Shown one piece after another: positions 1-8,260 of a DNA stretch of 64,000 bases (position 1 is its first letter; each line of letters begins with the position of its first letter). Below the pieces are notes generated by a model. That model had not been told where the DNA came from. It ran no database searches and saw only the letters and a list, made by a program, of their open reading frames with translations. The stretch comes from Streptomyces sp. 35G-GA-8 (GTDB taxonomy: Bacteria; Actinomycetota; Actinomycetes; Streptomycetales; Streptomycetaceae). Position numbers and translations under genes: made by a program. Location: NCBI RefSeq assembly GCF_023534745.1, contig NZ_JAMHJQ010000012.1, positions 121,639-185,638 of the forward strand. Direction: 5' to 3'.

Positions 1-2
1 AT

Positions 3-224
3 TGGGAAACCCGATTCGGAGCCCGTGTCGTCGCGGTCGGGTTTTCCACGCTGCACCTCAGCATCGCCGCGCCACCGGTGACCGAGCATGAGGCTCTGCT
101 GGTTGCAGCCGAGCACTTTGCGTTCTGCCCTGACAACATCTGGCAGGGCAGCAGACCGTACACACTGGCCGCGTATGCCGAGCGGATCACTGGCGCCCAC
201 CGCTGGGATTTCTGGTGGGACTAA
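3..224 (+). CDS. DUF4253 domain protein, C-terminal part (cut by window edge)
   Basis: An open frame enters from the left edge and ends at TAA 222-224, giving the last 73 residues of a protein. The tail reads [13 protein letters not shown] followed by [20 protein letters not shown], which is the typical end of the DUF4253 family common in Streptomyces. Function of the family is unknown. The 5' end lies outside the window. The stop codon abuts the truncated transposase on the opposite strand, so the junction between host gene and element debris lies at about 222-226. Confidence 0.8.
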   Translation, partial: WETRFGARVVAVGFSTLHLSIAAPPVTEHEALLVAAEHFAFCPDNIWQGSRPYTLAAYAERITGAHRWDFWWD

Positions 225-840
225 AGATTGTGCCGGAGGTGCCGCCGGTCTGCGACCTGGACGGCCTGCGGTGCACCAGCGGCGGCGCCTTCGGCGAAGA
301 ACGGCGCACGGTCACGGCAGATGACCTCAATGCCCAGCCGTTTGGTGAGCCAGGCCGCGAGGCTGGATGCCTCCCGGTCCGGCAGCAGATCGACGGGGCG
401 ACGGGTTTCGATGTCGACCAGGACGGTGCCGTAGTGGCTGCCCTTGCGGGTGGCGTACTCGTCGACGCCGGCCACACGTGGGGCGGCCAACTCGGGCTCG
501 GGGAGGGCGTCCACCAGTTGGAGCACCGTGCTGCGGCTGACGGACACCCCGAGAATCCGGGCGATGCGGGCCCCGGCCCGGCCCGCGAGGGCCAGACCCT
601 CCGCGGCCAGGGTCGAGCGCGGCCGTTCGGTCCGCTGGCAGTGCCGGCGTGTCAGGGCGGGTATCTGCTCGACGAAGGTACGGCGTGCGCGCGGCCCGAG
701 TTCCCGCAGGTGAACCGACGGACCCTCAGCTGGAGAACGACGCTTCGGCCACCGCTCGGCACATCAGCGGGAAACCACAGGCTCGAAGGGGCCCGGCCGT
801 CACTCAGAGTGGCCGGTCATAGAAGCTGAGCCAGAGCCCG
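221..840 (-). pseudogene. ISL3-family transposase remnant
   Basis: Read on the minus strand from about 750 down to 221, the fragments give the N-terminal and first catalytic part of an ISL3-family transposase: [20 protein letters not shown], then [19 protein letters not shown], then [20 protein letters not shown] and [11 protein letters not shown]. The frame stops at 221 just where an intact protein would continue through the rest of its catalytic domain, so about two thirds of the gene is missing. The upstream edge at about 822-840 (minus-strand GGCTCTGGCTCAGCTTCT) resembles an element terminus but was not matched to a partner. It lies directly downstream of the ATP-grasp gene ending at 872. 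Confidence 0.75.
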
Positions 841-871
841 TTCTCGTGAACGAAGCCACTGTGGATCGGTG

Positions 872-1714
872 TCAGAACACGTGGCGCCCTGTGGGCCGAG
901 TGGGAGGCGCTCCGGCGCCCGCTCGCAGTGCGAGTTCAGCGACCGCTCGTGGGGCGCCTTCCTGTCCGCCCATGCCGGGGAAGGCGTTGATGTCGACGAT
1001 CAAGGGGGTGCCGCCGCCCGCGTCGATGACGTCGACTCCGTACACGTCGAGGAAGAAGACTGAGCCGACCGCGCGTGCCAGGGTGGCCCAGCCGTCGGGG
1101 AGGTCGTCGGCTGTGAGCGGCAGGTGCGGTCCCCGGTGTGCACCGGTCAGTTCAGAGCGGCGCAGGGCGGCGAAGATCTGGTCGGCGGCGACCCACAGTT
1201 TGTGGTCCCACCCGTTGTTCGCGATGAACGGCTGTACCACCACCGGCTCGTCCGCCCAGCTCGTACACAGACGGTTCAGACACGTGGCGTCGTCAACGCG
1301 ACTCACGAGGTCGTTTCGCCGGCTGTGCCGGCTCTTCACGACGAACGGCCCGCCAGGTCCGGCCTCGTCGGCGAGCTGCCGCAGCGCGGGCACGGCGCGG
1401 GTCGGGGCGAATGGCAGTCCCGCGCGACGGGCCAGTTCGGCCATCGCCGTGCGGTCCTGGCACAGTCCAGTTGCCGCAGCCGAGTTGACCGCCGTTGCTC
1501 CCCGCTGCTCCAAGGACCGGGCCAGGGCCTGCGTGGTGCGCGCTTTGAGCAGGTAGACGTCGGCAAGCGGGTCGCGGAGGATGCCATCGAAGCTGTGGGA
1601 GTGACCGTACGATCCCGGGTCTGCCCATACCACCACGTGGCGGGGGCGCAGCAGTGCCGTTGTGGCGGACAGGAGGGGGTGGCAGGGATGGGGGGTAATC
1701 AGGCCGATCCTCAT
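872..1714 (-). CDS. ATP-grasp protein (RimK-like), second of a pair
   Basis: 280 residues with an ATP-grasp layout: an N-terminal pre-grasp part, the nucleotide-binding stretch GGPFVVKSRHSRRNDLV, and a C-terminal Mg-binding motif DVYGVDVIDAGGG followed by LIVDINAFPGM (Asp and Asn as metal ligands). Such enzymes join a carboxylate to an amine or thiol via an acyl phosphate. Its ATG at 1712-1714 overlaps the TGA of the upstream ATP-grasp gene (ATGA), so the two are translationally coupled and probably act together. No substrate can be deduced; there is no precursor peptide or amino-acid gene next to them. The ISL3 relic begins just after the stop, so downstream operon genes could have been lost. 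Confidence 0.85.
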   Translation of the reverse strand: MRIGLITPHPCHPLLSATTALLRPRHVVVWADPGSYGHSHSFDGILRDPLADVYLLKARTTQALARSLEQRGATAVNSAAATGLCQDRTAMAELARRAGLPFAPTRAVPALRQLADEAGPGGPFVVKSRHSRRNDLVSRVDDATCLNRLCTSWADEPVVVQPFIANNGWDHKLWVAADQIFAALRRSELTGAHRGPHLPLTADDLPDGWATLARAVGSVFFLDVYGVDVIDAGGGTPLIVDINAFPGMGGQEGAPRAVAELALRAGAGAPPTRPTGRHVF

Positions 1715-2616
1715 TCGACCTCACCAGCCAGCGCAGAAACCTGCGCAGGGATCCGCAACGAACCGGGCCGCAGAAGGACCTCGGGGGGCGCGAAGGGCGC
1801 GATGACACCGGTGCGGGCCAGGTGGAGGACGGTCCGTGCCACTCGTGCTGCCGCGTGGGGCACCTGACGGAAGCTCGGGAAGTCGTTCACGTCGACGACG
1901 ACCGGGCCGTCAGGCCCGAGCAGCACATCCACACCGTACAGATCCAGGCCGTACACACGGCCCGCCCGGGCCGCTATCGCCGCCACTTCCGCGGTCAGCG
2001 GCACGCGCCGTTCGGGGACCGTGCGCTCCGGGTGCAGCGGCGAGCATCGCTGGGTGGCGAAGAGTTCCCCACCGATGCTGTAGACCTTGAGGTCCACTCC
2101 CGAGTTGGGCACGTAGGGCTGGGCTATCAGCATCCCTTCCCGGGGTGGCCGGTCGTGCCGACTGGTCAGCTGTTCCGGCGAGGTCACCAGCCTTACCGCT
2201 CTTCCGGAGCTGCCGTCCGCGGGCTTGATGACGAGGGGGTATTGCGCCGCCGGTATCTCTCCCAGCGCTTCCTGTTGCGCGGCGGCGTATGTCATGGGCA
2301 TGGGCAGTCCGTGGTGGCGGCCGATGGCTGCCGCCAGCACCTTGTCCCGCACACCGCGGATCGACCGCGCGTCGTTGATGGTGGTCAGTCCGGCAGTGGC
2401 CGCCGCCTCCAGCAAGGTCAGACCCGGCCCGCCGGACACCGTCTTGAGCACCCAGGCATCGTGTTTTCCCGCCTGTGCTTGCTCCGGGATCCGTATCAGG
2501 CTATCGGCGGGCCGCAACACGTCCACGTGGTGTCCCCAGGATCTGAGCTGGTGGATCACCTCGACGGGCATGCCGTCGTGCCGGTACTGCTCCTCCACCA
2601 GAAAGCAGAGTCTCAT
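1711..2616 (-). CDS. ATP-grasp protein (RimK-like), first of a pair
   Basis: 301 residues from ATG 2616, chosen because AGGAGAG sits a few bases upstream; an in-frame ATG at 2637 lacks a ribosome-binding site. ATP-grasp features are YPLVIKPADGSSGRAVRLV (nucleotide binding), LIAQPYVPNSGVDLKVYSIG, and YGLDLYGVDVLLG with VVVDVNDFPSF (metal site D...N). It resembles RimK and other carboxylate-amine ligases and is a paralogue of the downstream partner, which shares the closing YGVDV and VDxNxFP motifs. The downstream gene starts inside its stop codon. Likely role is a two-step ligation or modification; the substrate is unknown. Confidence 0.85.
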   Translation of the reverse strand: MRLCFLVEEQYRHDGMPVEVIHQLRSWGHHVDVLRPADSLIRIPEQAQAGKHDAWVLKTVSGGPGLTLLEAAATAGLTTINDARSIRGVRDKVLAAAIGRHHGLPMPMTYAAAQQEALGEIPAAQYPLVIKPADGSSGRAVRLVTSPEQLTSRHDRPPREGMLIAQPYVPNSGVDLKVYSIGGELFATQRCSPLHPERTVPERRVPLTAEVAAIAARAGRVYGLDLYGVDVLLGPDGPVVVDVNDFPSFRQVPHAAARVARTVLHLARTGVIAPFAPPEVLLRPGSLRIPAQVSALAGEVE

Positions 2617-2686
2617 CGGTCTCTCCTGCACCGTCATGCGCTGTTACTGGGATCGCGTCGTCCAGTTGGCAACGTTCGTGAAGTGG

Positions 2687-2731
2687 GCCCGGTCCGTTGC
2701 CGCCCTGGGCTCGGGCGGCAACGGACCGGGC
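2687..2731 (-). terminator. Strong hairpin terminator after the cation exchanger gene
   Basis: A 19-bp perfect inverted repeat (2687-2705 with 2713-2731) around a 7-base loop lies 7 bases beyond the stop of the exchanger gene. It separates that gene from the ATP-grasp pair on the same strand. Confidence 0.8.
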
Positions 2732-2737
2732 AGGGGG

Positions 2738-3799
2738 TCAGGACAGGATCGGGATCAGACCCACGGCGAACAGAACATAGAAGCCGGATGCCGTCGCGAG
2801 GCGGGCGGGAGTGAGCTTGTGGGCGCGCATGGTGGCCAGGAGGTAGACGATCGCGGCCATGGTGATGATTCCGGACCACAGCAGGGCCCCGTCGAAGTGC
2901 CACTTGGTGAACAGCAGGCCGATGCCGCTGGGGACGGTGGCCTGGATCATCATCGAGCCCGAGATGTTCGCCAGCGCCAGCTTGATCTTGCCCTGGCGCA
3001 CCCAGATGACCGCGTTCATGATCTCCGGGAGTTCGGTGGCGATCGGGGACAGCAGCAGGGCGGTCACGGTGGCGGACAGGCCGAGCATCGGGCCGATGAC
3101 ATCGAGCTGTGCCACGAAGTAGTGCGCGGCGAGGAAGATGACGCCGAGGGTGGCCAGGGTCTGCGCGACCACGGCCCAGGTGGCGGGAGATGCCTTCTTG
3201 GGCTGGAACTTCAGCGGCTCCAGCTCCTCTTCCTCGTTGCCCTCGTTGTCCTCGTCCGCGCGGCTGCTGCGGATCTCGCGCCAGAAGTAGACGGCGTAGG
3301 CGGCGAAGAACAGCAGGCCGAGGGCGGGCTTGAAGGCGAAGGCGACCAGGCCGAGCGAGACCTTCACGAGGAAGATCGGCAGGAACCACTGCTGGTCCTT
3401 GGCCAGGCGCTTCATGTCCTTCTCCTCGCCCAGCGCCTCGCCGCCGCCGGGGCCGCTGGGCGGCATACCGGTATCGGCCGGCACGAGCAGCCGTTCCTTG
3501 CGGCGCTTGAGGAGGAGCACCGCTCCGGTCACGCCGTAGGCGACGGTGGCCAGCGCGAGGGGGCCGCCCATCGCGGCGCCCACCCCGATGTTCTTGGCCT
3601 CCTCGGTCGCGCCGGTGGTGACCGCGACGAGGGTGACCACGGATTCGGGCAGGGCCGTACCGAAGGCAGCGAGGACCGTCCCGACGGCCATCTTGCCGAC
3701 CTTGAGCCTTTGGCCCAGCCACTCGACCGCGTTGACGAACCACTCGCACGCGAGATAGATCGCCACCGCGCACACGATGAGCAAAACGAAATGGATCAC
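2738..3799 (-). CDS. CaCA-family sodium/calcium (or manganese) exchanger
   Basis: 353 residues from GTG 3799, which follows AAGGA at a suitable distance; longer frames run into the riboswitch leader. About ten hydrophobic segments form two homologous halves, each with the alpha-repeat signature of the CaCA superfamily: FGTALPESVVTL near the N-terminus and SPIATELPEIMNAV in the second half. A central hydrophilic acidic loop contains a run of Asp and Glu (DEDNEGNEEEE). It is an inner-membrane cation antiporter. The yybP-ykoY leader, a Mn2+-sensing riboswitch class that often controls Mn or Ca exporters, suggests manganese (with calcium) efflux. That assignment is inferred from the leader, not from selectivity residues. 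Confidence 0.9.
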   Translation of the reverse strand: MIHFVLLIVCAVAIYLACEWFVNAVEWLGQRLKVGKMAVGTVLAAFGTALPESVVTLVAVTTGATEEAKNIGVGAAMGGPLALATVAYGVTGAVLLLKRRKERLLVPADTGMPPSGPGGGEALGEEKDMKRLAKDQQWFLPIFLVKVSLGLVAFAFKPALGLLFFAAYAVYFWREIRSSRADEDNEGNEEEELEPLKFQPKKASPATWAVVAQTLATLGVIFLAAHYFVAQLDVIGPMLGLSATVTALLLSPIATELPEIMNAVIWVRQGKIKLALANISGSMMIQATVPSGIGLLFTKWHFDGALLWSGIITMAAIVYLLATMRAHKLTPARLATASGFYVLFAVGLIPILS

Positions 3800-3867
3800 G
3801 GGACTCGGTTGTCCTTCCGGTGCCGGCGGGGGCACCGAAGGACGACCAGCGCGGGGCGGTGGCACGA

Positions 3868-4020
3868 CTTCGGCCCCGCCGACGCACTAGTTGTCATCGA
3901 CAAAGGGCCGAAGGTCTCACCCGCCCTCATCCACGACAGATGCGGGCCCGGCCACCGGGAATCCCGCTCGGGATTCCAGCATGTCGACGACCGGTTTGCG
4001 GGGTTACTCCCCTTCGCGGT
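3868..4020 (-). promoter_or_regulatory. yybP-ykoY (Mn2+) riboswitch upstream of the exchanger
   Basis: On the minus strand the leader shows the class signatures: GAAGGGGAGTAACCCC at the 5' side (about 4005-4020), the GTCGTCGACATGCTGG region, and GGTGAGACCTTCGGCC at the 3' side (about 3903-3921). The 3' strand of P1 (CTTCGGCC) can instead pair with GGCCGAAG at 3868-3875, giving an alternative hairpin as expression platform. The leader ends about 70 bases before GTG 3799. The second leader at 5675-5825 has the same architecture. Confidence 0.85.
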
Positions 4021-4025
4021 TGTTT

Positions 4026-4053
4026 ATCCTACACGTAATGCAACTGCGGTAAA
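4026..4053 (-). promoter_or_regulatory. Putative housekeeping promoter of the riboswitch-exchanger transcript
   Basis: On the minus strand, TTTACC (4048-4053) and TAGGAT (4026-4031) are spaced by 16 bases and lie immediately upstream of the riboswitch 5' end, fitting a SigA-like -35/-10 pair. Confidence 0.5.
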
Positions 4054-4120
4054 ACACGAACTATCTGATGAATTCAGGAGCCTGAGGGGCCGGAGGGGCG
4101 TTCGCCGCTGCCGGGTCGGG

Positions 4121-4157
4121 CACGGTTCCGCGCTGCTGGGGGCGGCGCGGAACCGTG
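4121..4157 (-). terminator. Hairpin terminator after the pyrophosphatase gene
   Basis: A 13-bp perfect inverted repeat (4121-4133 with 4145-4157, arms CACGGTTCCGCGC and complement) with an 11-base loop lies about 65 bases beyond the pyrophosphatase stop, between it and the exchanger promoter. Confidence 0.7.
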
Positions 4158-4220
4158 AACCGCACGGTGGCCGCAGGGGCATCACCGCGGTTCAGGCCGG
4201 GCCCGTCCGGTACGTGGGTG

Positions 4221-4928
4221 TCAGGACGAGCACTTCGACTGGTAGTTGTTCACGCTGTCCTTGACGAGACGCGTGGCCTTGGAGGCGTTGTCATAGCCGT
4301 TCAGCTCGACCTTCTTGTCGCTGCCGAGCTGCTTGTAGACGTTGAAGAACGCCTCGATCCGCTGCCGTTCCATGGACGGCAGGTCCTTGATGTCCTTGAC
4401 CTCGGAGTAGGTGGGGTCCACGTCGTCGACCGGGACCGAGATGATCTTCTCGTCGGCCTCGCCGTCGTCGACCATCTTCAGTACACCGATCGCCCGCACG
4501 TTGATGACCGCGCCGGACTTCAGCGGCTCGCGGGTCAGGACCAGCCCGTCGAGCGGGTCCCCGTCGCCGCCCACGGACTGCGGCACAGAGCCGTAGTTGG
4601 CGGGGTAGGCCACCGGCATCGACATGAAGCGGTTGACGACGAACTGGCCCGTTGCCGGGTCGATCTCGTACTTCGTGATGCTGCCCTGCGGGATCTCCAC
4701 GACGACGTTGAAGCCGTCCTTCGGGATGTCCTTGGCCGCCGGCTGCGGGAAGGCCAGGGGATGCACGTAACCGCCCGGGGCTGACGGCCAGCAGTCCGCC
4801 GCCGCGGACGAGTTTGCAGCGGCACTCGACGAGGTCGTCGCACCGGACGCCGTCACTACCCCCACGGCGAGGACGGCGGTGACAGGGGCGGCGATCACGG
4901 CTGCGGAACGGAGAAAAGGTCTTGACAT
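4221..4928 (-). CDS. Exported family I inorganic pyrophosphatase
   Basis: 235 residues with AAGGA just upstream of ATG 4928. An N-terminal signal sequence (basic start, hydrophobic segment about 8-30, Ala/Ser-rich region with likely cleavage near residue 40) precedes a family I soluble pyrophosphatase domain. The signature GDGDPLDGLVL carries the metal-binding aspartates, with VDDVDPTYSEVKDI and FFNVYKQL further on. The enzyme hydrolyses PPi to phosphate using Mg2+ or Mn2+. Family I enzymes are normally cytosolic, so an exported version suggests extracellular phosphate scavenging; this is inference. It is a stand-alone gene with its own terminator. Confidence 0.9.
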   Translation of the reverse strand: MSRPFLRSAAVIAAPVTAVLAVGVVTASGATTSSSAAANSSAAADCWPSAPGGYVHPLAFPQPAAKDIPKDGFNVVVEIPQGSITKYEIDPATGQFVVNRFMSMPVAYPANYGSVPQSVGGDGDPLDGLVLTREPLKSGAVINVRAIGVLKMVDDGEADEKIISVPVDDVDPTYSEVKDIKDLPSMERQRIEAFFNVYKQLGSDKKVELNGYDNASKATRLVKDSVNNYQSKCSS

Positions 4929-5077
4929 GACAAATCCTTACTAAACGCCTCAATGGCGACAGTGAATGTGACAGCTGTAGGTGTACAGGTCCCGACTTCG
5001 TGGTGACGACTTGAAGTTGAGGTGTGCGGGCTCTCACGACCCGGAACTGGCCGGCTGATCAGCGCCGGGGCGATGGG

Positions 5078-5508
5078 TCAGAGCCAGTGTTTGCGGCGGA
5101 AGGCGCGATAGAGGAGCGAGCACGCCAGGACAGTGGCTCCGATGACGAGCGGGTAGCCGAAGACCCAGCGATGCTCGGGGACATGGACGAAGTTCATGCC
5201 GTACACGCCGGCGACCATGACGGGCACCGCAATGATCGCGGCGAGGGCACTGAGGCGAGGGCACTGATACGGCGGAGGCCGTTGTTCTGCTGCTCACGGG
5301 TTCGGGCCAGGGCGAGGTTGAGGGTGGCGTCGACGATGTGCACCAGGGCGGTGATCTGTTCGGCGGCGTGCGTGTGGCGGTCGAGGACATCACGCAGGGC
5401 GTGTGCGATGGCGGTGCCTTCGCGGACATCTGAGGGTCGGCGAGTTGCCGCAGTGGTGTCGCGCTGGGCGACGACGGTCACCGCAGGGGCGGTGTCGTGG
5501 CCCGTCAT
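5078..5508 (-). pseudogene. corA-like Mg2+/divalent cation channel, truncated and frameshifted
   Basis: From ATG 5508 the frame reads ALRDVLDRHTHAAEQITALV, then LALARTREQQNNGLRRISAL, the stalk and TM1 entry of CorA. It then leaves frame because of a 14-base tandem duplication (minus-strand TCAGTGCCCTCGCC twice, about 5239-5266). Beyond it, in another frame, come VPVMVAGVYGMNFVH, with the diagnostic GMN motif, and VFGYPLVIGATVLACSLLYR, ending at TGA 5078-5080. The large N-terminal cytoplasmic domain is absent, so the locus is both 5'-truncated and frameshifted. It lies downstream of the second yybP-ykoY riboswitch. Confidence 0.8.
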
Positions 5509-5674
5509 GACTGCACCCGCAACGCGTACGTGCCCGCCGTGGTCAGGCGTGCGGGGTGGGTATGCAAGCACACATGGCTGGCGTGAAGCGCGAAGTGCAT
5601 CACGGGTCTCGTCTGGGCCTTCCCGCGCTACCGGCGGGGGCTTCGAGGACGACCGCTCAAGGGCAAAGGCGGAC

Positions 5675-5825
5675 GCTTCGGCCCCGCCGACTCGCATACG
5701 TCGTCGACAATGGGCCGAAGGTCTCGCCCACCCGTACCGTTACGGCACAGGCCCGGCCACCGGGAACCCGTCAAAAGGCTCCAGTATGTCGACGACCGGT
5801 ATTACAGGGCTACTCCCCTTCGCGG
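5675..5825 (-). promoter_or_regulatory. Second yybP-ykoY (Mn2+) riboswitch, before the corA relic
   Basis: The minus strand carries GAAGGGGAGTAGCCC (about 5809-5823), GTCGTCGACATACTGG, GGCCGGGC and GGGCGAGACCTTCGGCCC (about 5712-5729), then GGCCGAAGC (5675-5683) able to pair with the P1 3' strand. Like the first leader it is followed by a GTG-start reading frame (5590) whose opening codons resemble those of the exchanger gene; it ends after 32 codons where the corA fragment starts. The switch therefore no longer controls an intact gene. Confidence 0.8.
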
Positions 5826-6040
5826 CGGTAATACTACACATGCTGTGGCGAGCAAGTACATGCTGGATGTGGTCGGCGCGGCCCACTGGCAGCCACCCCT
5901 TGGTCCCGTTCCGCGAGGCCGTGCTGATCCTGTGGAGTTGTGCCCTCTGTTCGAAACTGCCGGCGTGGTCACGATACGGACGAGGCATCGGTCGTTGACG
6001 TCCTTACGCGGCATGACGGTGCGCCACGGACGCTCCGTCC
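5826..6040. other. Intergenic stretch, no gene seen
   Basis: Between the riboswitch and the convergent end of the serine hydrolase gene I see no coding signal. The minus-strand TAGTAT at 5830-5835 could be the -10 element of the riboswitch transcript. Confidence 0.4.
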
Positions 6041-7135
6041 TCAGTGTTCCGGCACCACGGTGAGGTCGTCACCGAGGGCGGCTGCGATCCGGGCGGCGCG
6101 GGAGTGATCGTCCAGTCGACGTGTCAGATAGGCGCAGGCATGGCCGTGTTCGATCGACCACCAGGCGGCGGAGCCGCCGATCCCGCCCTTGGCGATCTTG
6201 GCGCGGTCGCGCAGGAAGCCCGGCGTCCAGGTGAGCGTGGTGCCGAAGACGGCATCATGGCCGGTGACCTGGGACGAGAGGTACTCGGTGTGCAGATCGG
6301 CCCCGAGCAGTCCGCGTACCGGGCCGTCCGCGCTGGTGAGGCGGGAGAAGAACTCCGCCACGGCGGTCGCGGTCGCGTGCAGGTTGACCCCTCCGAAGAC
6401 CGCCTGCCGCCAGGCCCGGGAGTTCATCCGCTCCACGTCCAGGACGCCGGCGGGAGGCTCCAACCACGGCGCCGAGGGTAGCTGTCGGAGCCAGTTCTGG
6501 TCCGCGTACTCCAGGTCGGCGACGCGGTGAAGTGCGTGCGCCGGTACTCCGAACCAGCCGTCCAGCCCGATCGCCGGGCGCACCACGTCGTTGAACATCT
6601 CCCCCAGTGTGGTCCCAGCGGCCGCACGCAGGATGCCGTCGATGAGGTGACCATAGGTCAGCGCGTGCTCCCCCAGAGACGTCCCGGGAACGTACTCCGG
6701 CGCCGCCTCCGCCAAGCTCGCCCGCAATCCAGTGTCATCCAGCGGATCCAGCCCTGCGGCCACTGCCGGGAAGCGGGGCTGGCCCGCCTGGTGTGTGAGC
6801 ACGTGGCGCAGCGTGGTGCCCTCCTTGCCCTGGCGCCCGTACCCGCTCCAGTACCGGGCGATCGGTTCGTCCAATGACAGCGCGCCGTCGCGGACCGCCG
6901 CCAAGGCTGCGAGCGCGGCAAACGGCTTGGACACCGAGTACGGCTGGACCAGCGTGCCGCTCTGCCACGGGCGCCGCTGTTCGGCATCGGCCCACCCCCC
7001 GCTCAGCCGGACGACCTCCCGGCCGTCCCGCCAAACCGACAGACCCGCCCCGGTCTCCAGGCCGTCATCCACCAACCGCTGGAACACCTGACGCACCGTG
7101 TCAAAACCGTCCGCGACGAACCCCTCGACATTCAT
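6041..7135 (-). CDS. Beta-lactamase-family serine hydrolase (EstB/class C-like)
   Basis: 364 residues. The Ser-x-x-Lys active-site motif is in QPYSVSKPFAALAAL (about residues 66-69), followed by a Tyr motif region (HALTYGHLIDG) and, near the C-terminus, KIAKGGIGGSAAW, the site expected for the third conserved box. No signal peptide, so it is likely a cytoplasmic esterase or peptidase of the Pfam Beta-lactamase clan rather than a secreted beta-lactamase. It is a single gene; the next gene on the same strand ends 173 bases upstream. Substrate unknown. Confidence 0.85.
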   Translation of the reverse strand: MNVEGFVADGFDTVRQVFQRLVDDGLETGAGLSVWRDGREVVRLSGGWADAEQRRPWQSGTLVQPYSVSKPFAALAALAAVRDGALSLDEPIARYWSGYGRQGKEGTTLRHVLTHQAGQPRFPAVAAGLDPLDDTGLRASLAEAAPEYVPGTSLGEHALTYGHLIDGILRAAAGTTLGEMFNDVVRPAIGLDGWFGVPAHALHRVADLEYADQNWLRQLPSAPWLEPPAGVLDVERMNSRAWRQAVFGGVNLHATATAVAEFFSRLTSADGPVRGLLGADLHTEYLSSQVTGHDAVFGTTLTWTPGFLRDRAKIAKGGIGGSAAWWSIEHGHACAYLTRRLDDHSRAARIAAALGDDLTVVPEH

Positions 7136-7308
7136 CGTTTCTGTCTCCCTCGTTCGGCGGCCCGGCGCCGCCGGCCAGTCCCGATCTCCGGAAGCCGGAG
7201 AACTTCCGTCGCCACTTCAAGCCGTCCCATGGCGGCCATCGTTGAGGTGCCCGGCCCGCTCCCCCGGGTGGCAGCTGGTGCTGACCCGCAGGGGGGAGCG
7301 GGGCCCGG

Positions 7309-7791
7309 TCAGTGGTAGGCGTGGACAACGGCGTGGCCCTTGCCGCGGTCGATCATCCACTTGTTCACCGGTGTGGTGACCAGGGAGGCGACGACGAAGC
7401 CCCCCAGGAGCGAGGACCAGAACAGGGCGTCGGTCAGGTGCGCGTCCATCGCCCCGGTGGCGGCGATGATGCCGTTGTCGACCAGTTCCATCACGGCGAT
7501 GGATACGGTGTCGGCGGCCAGCGCGACCTTGATCGCGGCCTTCCACCCCAGTCCGGCCCGGCGGACGGCGAACAGCGTGAAGGAGTAGCCGAAGCCGAAC
7601 GCCAAGGCGATCGCCAGGATCATCGTGGACGCATTGCCCCACAACAGCGCGGTGCCGATGGCCATGCCGAGAATCTCACCGATGGCACAGCCGGTCAGGC
7701 AGTGCAGGGTGGCCCGGGCGGCGGTGCGCCACGTGGTGCCGTGGGCGGTGTGATCTCGAACGGCGTGGTCGTGGTGTCTGGAGTGCTCCAT
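7309..7791 (-). CDS. DUF4396 integral membrane protein
   Basis: 160 residues from ATG 7791, chosen because the longer frame would start beyond the operator palindrome. An N-terminal His-rich stretch (MEHSRHHDHAVRDHTAH) precedes about four transmembrane segments, with ATLHCLTGCAIGEILGM carrying two Cys in the first, and a His-ended tail (KGHAVVHAYH). This matches the DUF4396 family. The Cys and His content and the CsoR-type operator upstream suggest a metal, probably copper, link; no transport activity has been seen here directly. Confidence 0.85.
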   Translation of the reverse strand: MEHSRHHDHAVRDHTAHGTTWRTAARATLHCLTGCAIGEILGMAIGTALLWGNASTMILAIALAFGFGYSFTLFAVRRAGLGWKAAIKVALAADTVSIAVMELVDNGIIAATGAMDAHLTDALFWSSLLGGFVVASLVTTPVNKWMIDRGKGHAVVHAYH

Positions 7792-7839
7792 GGCCTGTCT
7801 CCCCTGTGGCAAGTCGCGTCTGACGGCGTCACTCACTAA

Positions 7840-7862
7840 ATGATACCCCCAGGGGGTATCAT
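7840..7862. promoter_or_regulatory. CsoR/RcnR-type operator
   Basis: A 23-base palindrome with a single central base: ATGATACCCCC, A, GGGGGTATCAT. AT-flanked G/C tracts of this form are the operator type bound by the CsoR/RcnR/FrmR family of metal or thiol sensors. It lies 49 bases upstream of the DUF4396 start and directly before the DUF305 remnant on the other strand. No csoR gene is in the window. Confidence 0.75.
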
Positions 7863-8037
7863 CTTCCACTGTCAGGCCATCGCGATGGCCGGGCCGGCCG
7901 AGAGTCACACCTCCTCACAGAAGGTCAAGACCCGGAAGTCCACAGGTACGTACGGCCCCGCCACCAAGCTCGCGAATGACATAACCACCGCCCAGGCCGC
8001 GGAGATCACGCCGATGAACAAGATCCTCGGCAAGTGA
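7863..8037 (+). pseudogene. DUF305 protein, C-terminal remnant
   Basis: The frame read through the operator (from ATG 7840) gives QAIAMAGPAESHTSSQKVK and then ATKLANDITTAQAAEITPMN, which corresponds to the second half of DUF305 (the usual HHxQAIxMA, LAxxIxxAQxxEIxxM pattern). The N-terminal half and the His pair of MIPHHxQA are missing; MIPPGGII encoded by the palindrome replaces it. DUF305 proteins often sit next to copper genes. Confidence 0.6.
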
Positions 8038-8260
8038 CGCAAAGATCCGGACAACGGTGCGGCTGGTGGGATCAAGCACCCGACCGCACCGTTCACCGAG
8101 GGGCGCGGGCATTAACCAGCGGATTGCCTTTCGTGAATACCCTTGCCCGGTGGTGTACAAGGGGAGCGCGCCTCGGTAGCAACCGTCCGCGCATGGCTTG
8201 TTCACGCAGCGCTCGCGACGTCAGGATGTCACGAAGACGGGCAGAGGCTAGGATCACGAC

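Noticed and set aside
2225-4264. A 679-codon plus-strand open frame across the ATP-grasp and exchanger genes
   Set aside because: It is antisense to well-supported genes, a terminator and a riboswitch, and has no family match; a shadow of GC-rich coding on the other strand.
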